Positions 49,841 to 52,407 of a DNA stretch of 52,407 bases are shown piece by piece. The stretch is from Pseudomonas violetae (GTDB lineage Bacteria > Pseudomonadota > Gammaproteobacteria > Pseudomonadales > Pseudomonadaceae), in contig NZ_JAKNRW010000035.1 in NCBI RefSeq assembly GCF_023072615.1, positions 1 through 52,407 on the forward strand, read 5' to 3'. Made by a program: the position numbers and the translations under genes. The notes beneath the pieces are model-generated. The model was not told the origin of the DNA and did no database searches. It saw only the letters and a program-made list of their open reading frames with translations. Position 1 is the first letter of the stretch; the number at the start of each line of letters is the position of its first letter.

Positions 49841-51358
49841 ATGACGGCACTGAACATAAACGCGCAGATCGCCGTGATCGGCGCCGGGGCCATGGGCGCC
49901 GGGATTGCCCAGGTTGCGGCACAGGCCGGCCACCCAGTGCTATTGCTGGACAATCGCCCGGGCGCTGCGGCGCAAGCTATCGAAGGTATTGACCGGCAGT
50001 TGGGCAAACGGGTGGAGAAAGGCAAGCTGTCGGACCAGGCGCGGCTGGCAACTGTCGCTCGCCTGCAGGCTGTGGACAACATCGCGGCGTTGGCCGATTG
50101 CGCGCTGATCATCGAAGCCATCGTCGAGAGTCTCGAGGTCAAGCGCGCGCTCTTCCGTCAGCTGGAAAGCCTCTGCGGTGAGCACTGCATGCTGGTCAGC
50201 AACACCTCGTCGCTGTCGATCACTAGCATTGCCGCGCAACTCGACCACCCGCAACGCCTGCTGGGCTTGCACTTCTTTAACCCTGCACCGGTGATGGCGT
50301 TGGTGGAAATCGTCTCCGGCCTGGCCAGCGATCCGTCGCTGGCCGAGTGCCTGTACGACACCGCAAAGGCCTGGGGCAAAAAACCGGTACACACCCGCTC
50401 GACGCCAGGCTTTATCGTCAACCGTGTCGCCCGCTCTTTCTACGCCGAGAACCTGCGTCTGCTGCAGGAAGGTGCCGCCGACTGCCCGACCCTTGATGCA
50501 CTGATGCGCGACGCTGGCGGCTTTGCCATGGGCGCGTTCGAGCTGACCGACCTGATCGGCCATGACGTCAACTATGCCGTGACCTGTTCGGTGTTCGACG
50601 CCTATTACGGCGATACGCGGTTCCTGCCGTCATTGATCCAGAAGGAGCTGGTGGATGCGGGGCGCCTGGGACGCAAGAGCGGCCAGGGGTTCTACCACTA
50701 CGCCGATGGCATCACCCGTGCGCAGCCGACTGAAGTCACCAGCCGCGCCGTCGTAGACACCTGCGTCGTGGAAGGCGATCTGGGCGTGGCCAACGCACTG
50801 CTTGCGCGTCTGCGTGAACACGGTGTTGAAGTGATCCAGCGCGACGGCCATGGCGTAGTGCGGGTCGGCGACGCGGTGCTTGCCTTGAGCGACGGCCGCA
50901 TGGCCTGCCAGCGTGCCAGGGAAGATGGCTTGGACAACCTGATCCTGTTCGATTTGGCGTTTGACTATGGCCAGGCCAGCCGCATCGCCGTCAGCTGCTG
51001 TGCCAACATCGACCCAACCGCCCTGCAACAAGGCGTGGCCCTGCTGCAACGAGCCGGGCTCAGCGTCAGCCAACTCAGCGACAGCCCGGCCCTGGCGGTA
51101 ATGCGCACCGTCGCGACGCTCGCCAATGAAGCGGCCGATGCCGTGCTGCACGGTGTGGCTTCGGCCGCCGACGTCGACCTGGCCATGCGCGCCGGGGTCA
51201 ATTACCCCCAAGGTCCGCTGGCATGGGCCGACGCCATTGGCCTGGGGCACATCCTCACTGTTCTGGACAATCTGCAAGCCGGGTACGGCGAAGAACGCTA
51301 TCGCCCCTCGTTGCTGCTGCGGCGCCGGGTCGCCGAAGGGAGAGCCTTGCATGACTAA
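49841..51358 (+). CDS. paaH: 3-hydroxyadipyl-CoA dehydrogenase
   Basis: The 505-residue enzyme oxidises 3-hydroxyadipyl-CoA with NAD. The N-terminal nucleotide fold has GAGAMGAGIAQVAAQAG; the active site has SNTSSLSIT and GLHFFNPAPVMALVEIV with the catalytic histidine, then a C-terminal helical domain that occurs twice (GFIVNRVARSFY near 185, and a second at about 400 onward). Length agrees with PaaH (475-510). It starts three bases after paaG and overlaps paaI by eight. Confidence 0.94.
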   Translation: MTALNINAQIAVIGAGAMGAGIAQVAAQAGHPVLLLDNRPGAAAQAIEGIDRQLGKRVEKGKLSDQARLATVARLQAVDNIAALADCALIIEAIVESLEVKRALFRQLESLCGEHCMLVSNTSSLSITSIAAQLDHPQRLLGLHFFNPAPVMALVEIVSGLASDPSLAECLYDTAKAWGKKPVHTRSTPGFIVNRVARSFYAENLRLLQEGAADCPTLDALMRDAGGFAMGAFELTDLIGHDVNYAVTCSVFDAYYGDTRFLPSLIQKELVDAGRLGRKSGQGFYHYADGITRAQPTEVTSRAVVDTCVVEGDLGVANALLARLREHGVEVIQRDGHGVVRVGDAVLALSDGRMACQRAREDGLDNLILFDLAFDYGQASRIAVSCCANIDPTALQQGVALLQRAGLSVSQLSDSPALAVMRTVATLANEAADAVLHGVASAADVDLAMRAGVNYPQGPLAWADAIGLGHILTVLDNLQAGYGEERYRPSLLLRRRVAEGRALHD

Positions 51359-51800
51359 CCATGAAGCGATGCACCTGGCCAGTACCTGCGCGCAAACCAT
51401 GCTCCAGCGTGACGCCGCCAGCCAGGCTATGGGCATGCGTCTGCTTTCTGCTGCGCCAGGCTGCGCACGGGTCGGCATGAGCGTGCGCGCCGACATGATC
51501 CAGGGTCACGGCACCTGCCACGGCGGCTACCTGTTCGCCCTCGCCGACTCGGCATTTGCCTTTGCCTGCAACAGCTACAACGACGCCACGGTGGCCATCG
51601 GTTGCAGCATCGACTACATCGCCCCGGCACACCAGGGCGATACGCTCACCGCTGATTGCATCGAGCAAAGCCGATCCGGGCGCACCGGCAATTACGACGT
51701 ACGCATTGAAAACCAACAGGGCCAGCTGATCGCGCTGTTCCATGGCAAGTCCTACAAAGTGCGCGGCACGGTGCTCGCGCAGGAGAACCCGAATGAATGA
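51351..51800 (+). CDS. paaI: Phenylacetyl-CoA thioesterase PaaI
   Basis: The 149-residue hotdog-fold thioesterase hydrolyses ring-hydroxylated phenylacetyl-CoA to protect the CoA pool. The active-site region QGHGTCHGGYLFALADSAFAF contains the family's conserved histidine-glycine and aspartate. The ATG at 51351 lies within paaH (8-base overlap) with GGGAGAG upstream. It overlaps paaJ by eight bases as well. Confidence 0.94.
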   Translation: MTNHEAMHLASTCAQTMLQRDAASQAMGMRLLSAAPGCARVGMSVRADMIQGHGTCHGGYLFALADSAFAFACNSYNDATVAIGCSIDYIAPAHQGDTLTADCIEQSRSGRTGNYDVRIENQQGQLIALFHGKSYKVRGTVLAQENPNE

Positions 51801-52407
51801 TGCCTTGATCATCGATGCGGTACGCACCCCCATCGGCCGCTACGCCGGCGCCCTCAGCAGTGTGCGTGCCGACGACCTCGGCGCGATACCGCTGCGTGAA
51901 CTGCTGCGTCGTCACCCGCAAGTCGACTGGGCAGCGGTGGACGACGTGATCTACGGCTGCGCCAACCAGGCCGGCGAAGACAACCGTAATGTCGCACGCA
52001 TGTCGGCACTGCTGGCCGGGCTGCCGGTGAGCGTTCCGGGCACCACCCTCAACCGCCTGTGCGGTTCCGGGCTGGATGCGATCGGCACGGCGGCCAGGGC
52101 GATTCGTTGTGGTGAGGCCGGGCTGATGCTGGTGGGTGGCGTCGAATCGATGTCCCGTGCACCACTGGTAATGGGCAAGGCCGAGCAGCCGTTCTCCCGC
52201 GATGCACACCTCTACGACACCACCATCGGCTGGCGCTTCGTCAATCCGCTGATGAAAAAAACCTTCGGCATCGACTCCATGCCGGAGACTGCCGAAAACG
52301 TCGCGGAACAGTTCAACATCTCCCGCGCCGACCAGGACGCCTTCGCCCTGCGCAGTCAGCAACGGGCGGGGGCGGCCCAGGCCAGCGGGCGCCTGGCGCG
52401 GGAAATC
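51793..52407 (+). CDS. paaJ: 3-oxoadipyl-CoA thiolase, C-terminal part outside the window
   Basis: The first 205 codons are present, running off the right edge. The thiolase start ALIIDAVRTPIGRYAGALSSVRADDLGAIPL, the catalytic cysteine in TTLNRLCGSGLDA (near residue 90), and GGVESMSRAPLV are all seen. It cleaves 3-oxoadipyl-CoA to succinyl-CoA and acetyl-CoA, also in the beta-ketoadipate pathway. Its ATG overlaps paaI and has AGGAG seven bases upstream. Confidence 0.95.
   Translation, partial: MNDALIIDAVRTPIGRYAGALSSVRADDLGAIPLRELLRRHPQVDWAAVDDVIYGCANQAGEDNRNVARMSALLAGLPVSVPGTTLNRLCGSGLDAIGTAARAIRCGEAGLMLVGGVESMSRAPLVMGKAEQPFSRDAHLYDTTIGWRFVNPLMKKTFGIDSMPETAENVAEQFNISRADQDAFALRSQQRAGAAQASGRLAREI

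Overview
The window looks like a chromosomal segment of a Pseudomonas species, most likely from the P. fluorescens complex. The base composition is GC-rich. Several gaps hold REP/REPIN-type palindromes of the pseudomonad kind. Gene blocks follow known Pseudomonas order: a malate-type chemoreceptor, a transporter, a TlpQ-type chemoreceptor, then bqsS-bqsR with PepSY genes; and paaX, paaY, then paaFGHIJ. I see no rRNA, tRNA, phage, insertion sequence or CRISPR array.

Layout. 0-9.7 kb holds a truncated MFS exporter, a lipoprotein, an aldo/keto reductase, a DUF1810 protein tail-to-tail with DNA polymerase II, a CBS-pair protein, a glutathione transferase, a DUF3455 / ECF sigma / anti-sigma cassette and a DUF1615 lipoprotein. 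9.8-18.5 kb holds a flavin monooxygenase, a zinc-type HemB, a PhzF protein, a YghU-type glutathione transferase, a histidine phosphatase-like protein, a DUF318 permease and the selenouridine pair selD-mnmH. 18.6-23.3 kb holds a Tsx-like channel behind a LacI-type operator, a small protein, a metallothionein missed by length-filtered ORF calling, a DUF606 transporter pair with a divergent LysR regulator, and a 0.85-kb array of nested repeats.

23.3-31.6 kb is a sensing block: two methyl-accepting chemotaxis proteins flank a permease, followed by a two-component system (BqsRS/CarRS type) with two PepSY proteins and a matching upstream box. 31.7-38.3 kb holds a patatin-like lipase, queD, an alpha/beta hydrolase-codB-codA cluster for cytosine uptake and deamination, and an MFS transporter. 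38.5-42.6 kb is a fecI-fecR-fecA iron uptake unit in which fecA carries an in-frame amber codon.

42.8-52.4 kb is an aromatic amine and phenylacetate catabolic region. A periplasmic copper amine oxidase (TynA) and a FeaR-like regulator should feed phenylacetaldehyde towards phenylacetate. The paaX/paaY genes and the divergent paaFGHIJ operon supply regulation and the lower part of phenylacetyl-CoA degradation. The window ends inside paaJ.

Points most worth a second look: the nested 225/207-bp plus 18-bp repeat array; the amber codon in fecA; candidate FeaR, BqsR, LacI-type and PaaX sites; the HemB with zinc cysteines; and a BqsS without an RExxE motif in its periplasmic part. I found nothing I can defend as a wholly new multi-gene system. 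The repeat array is the least explained structure.
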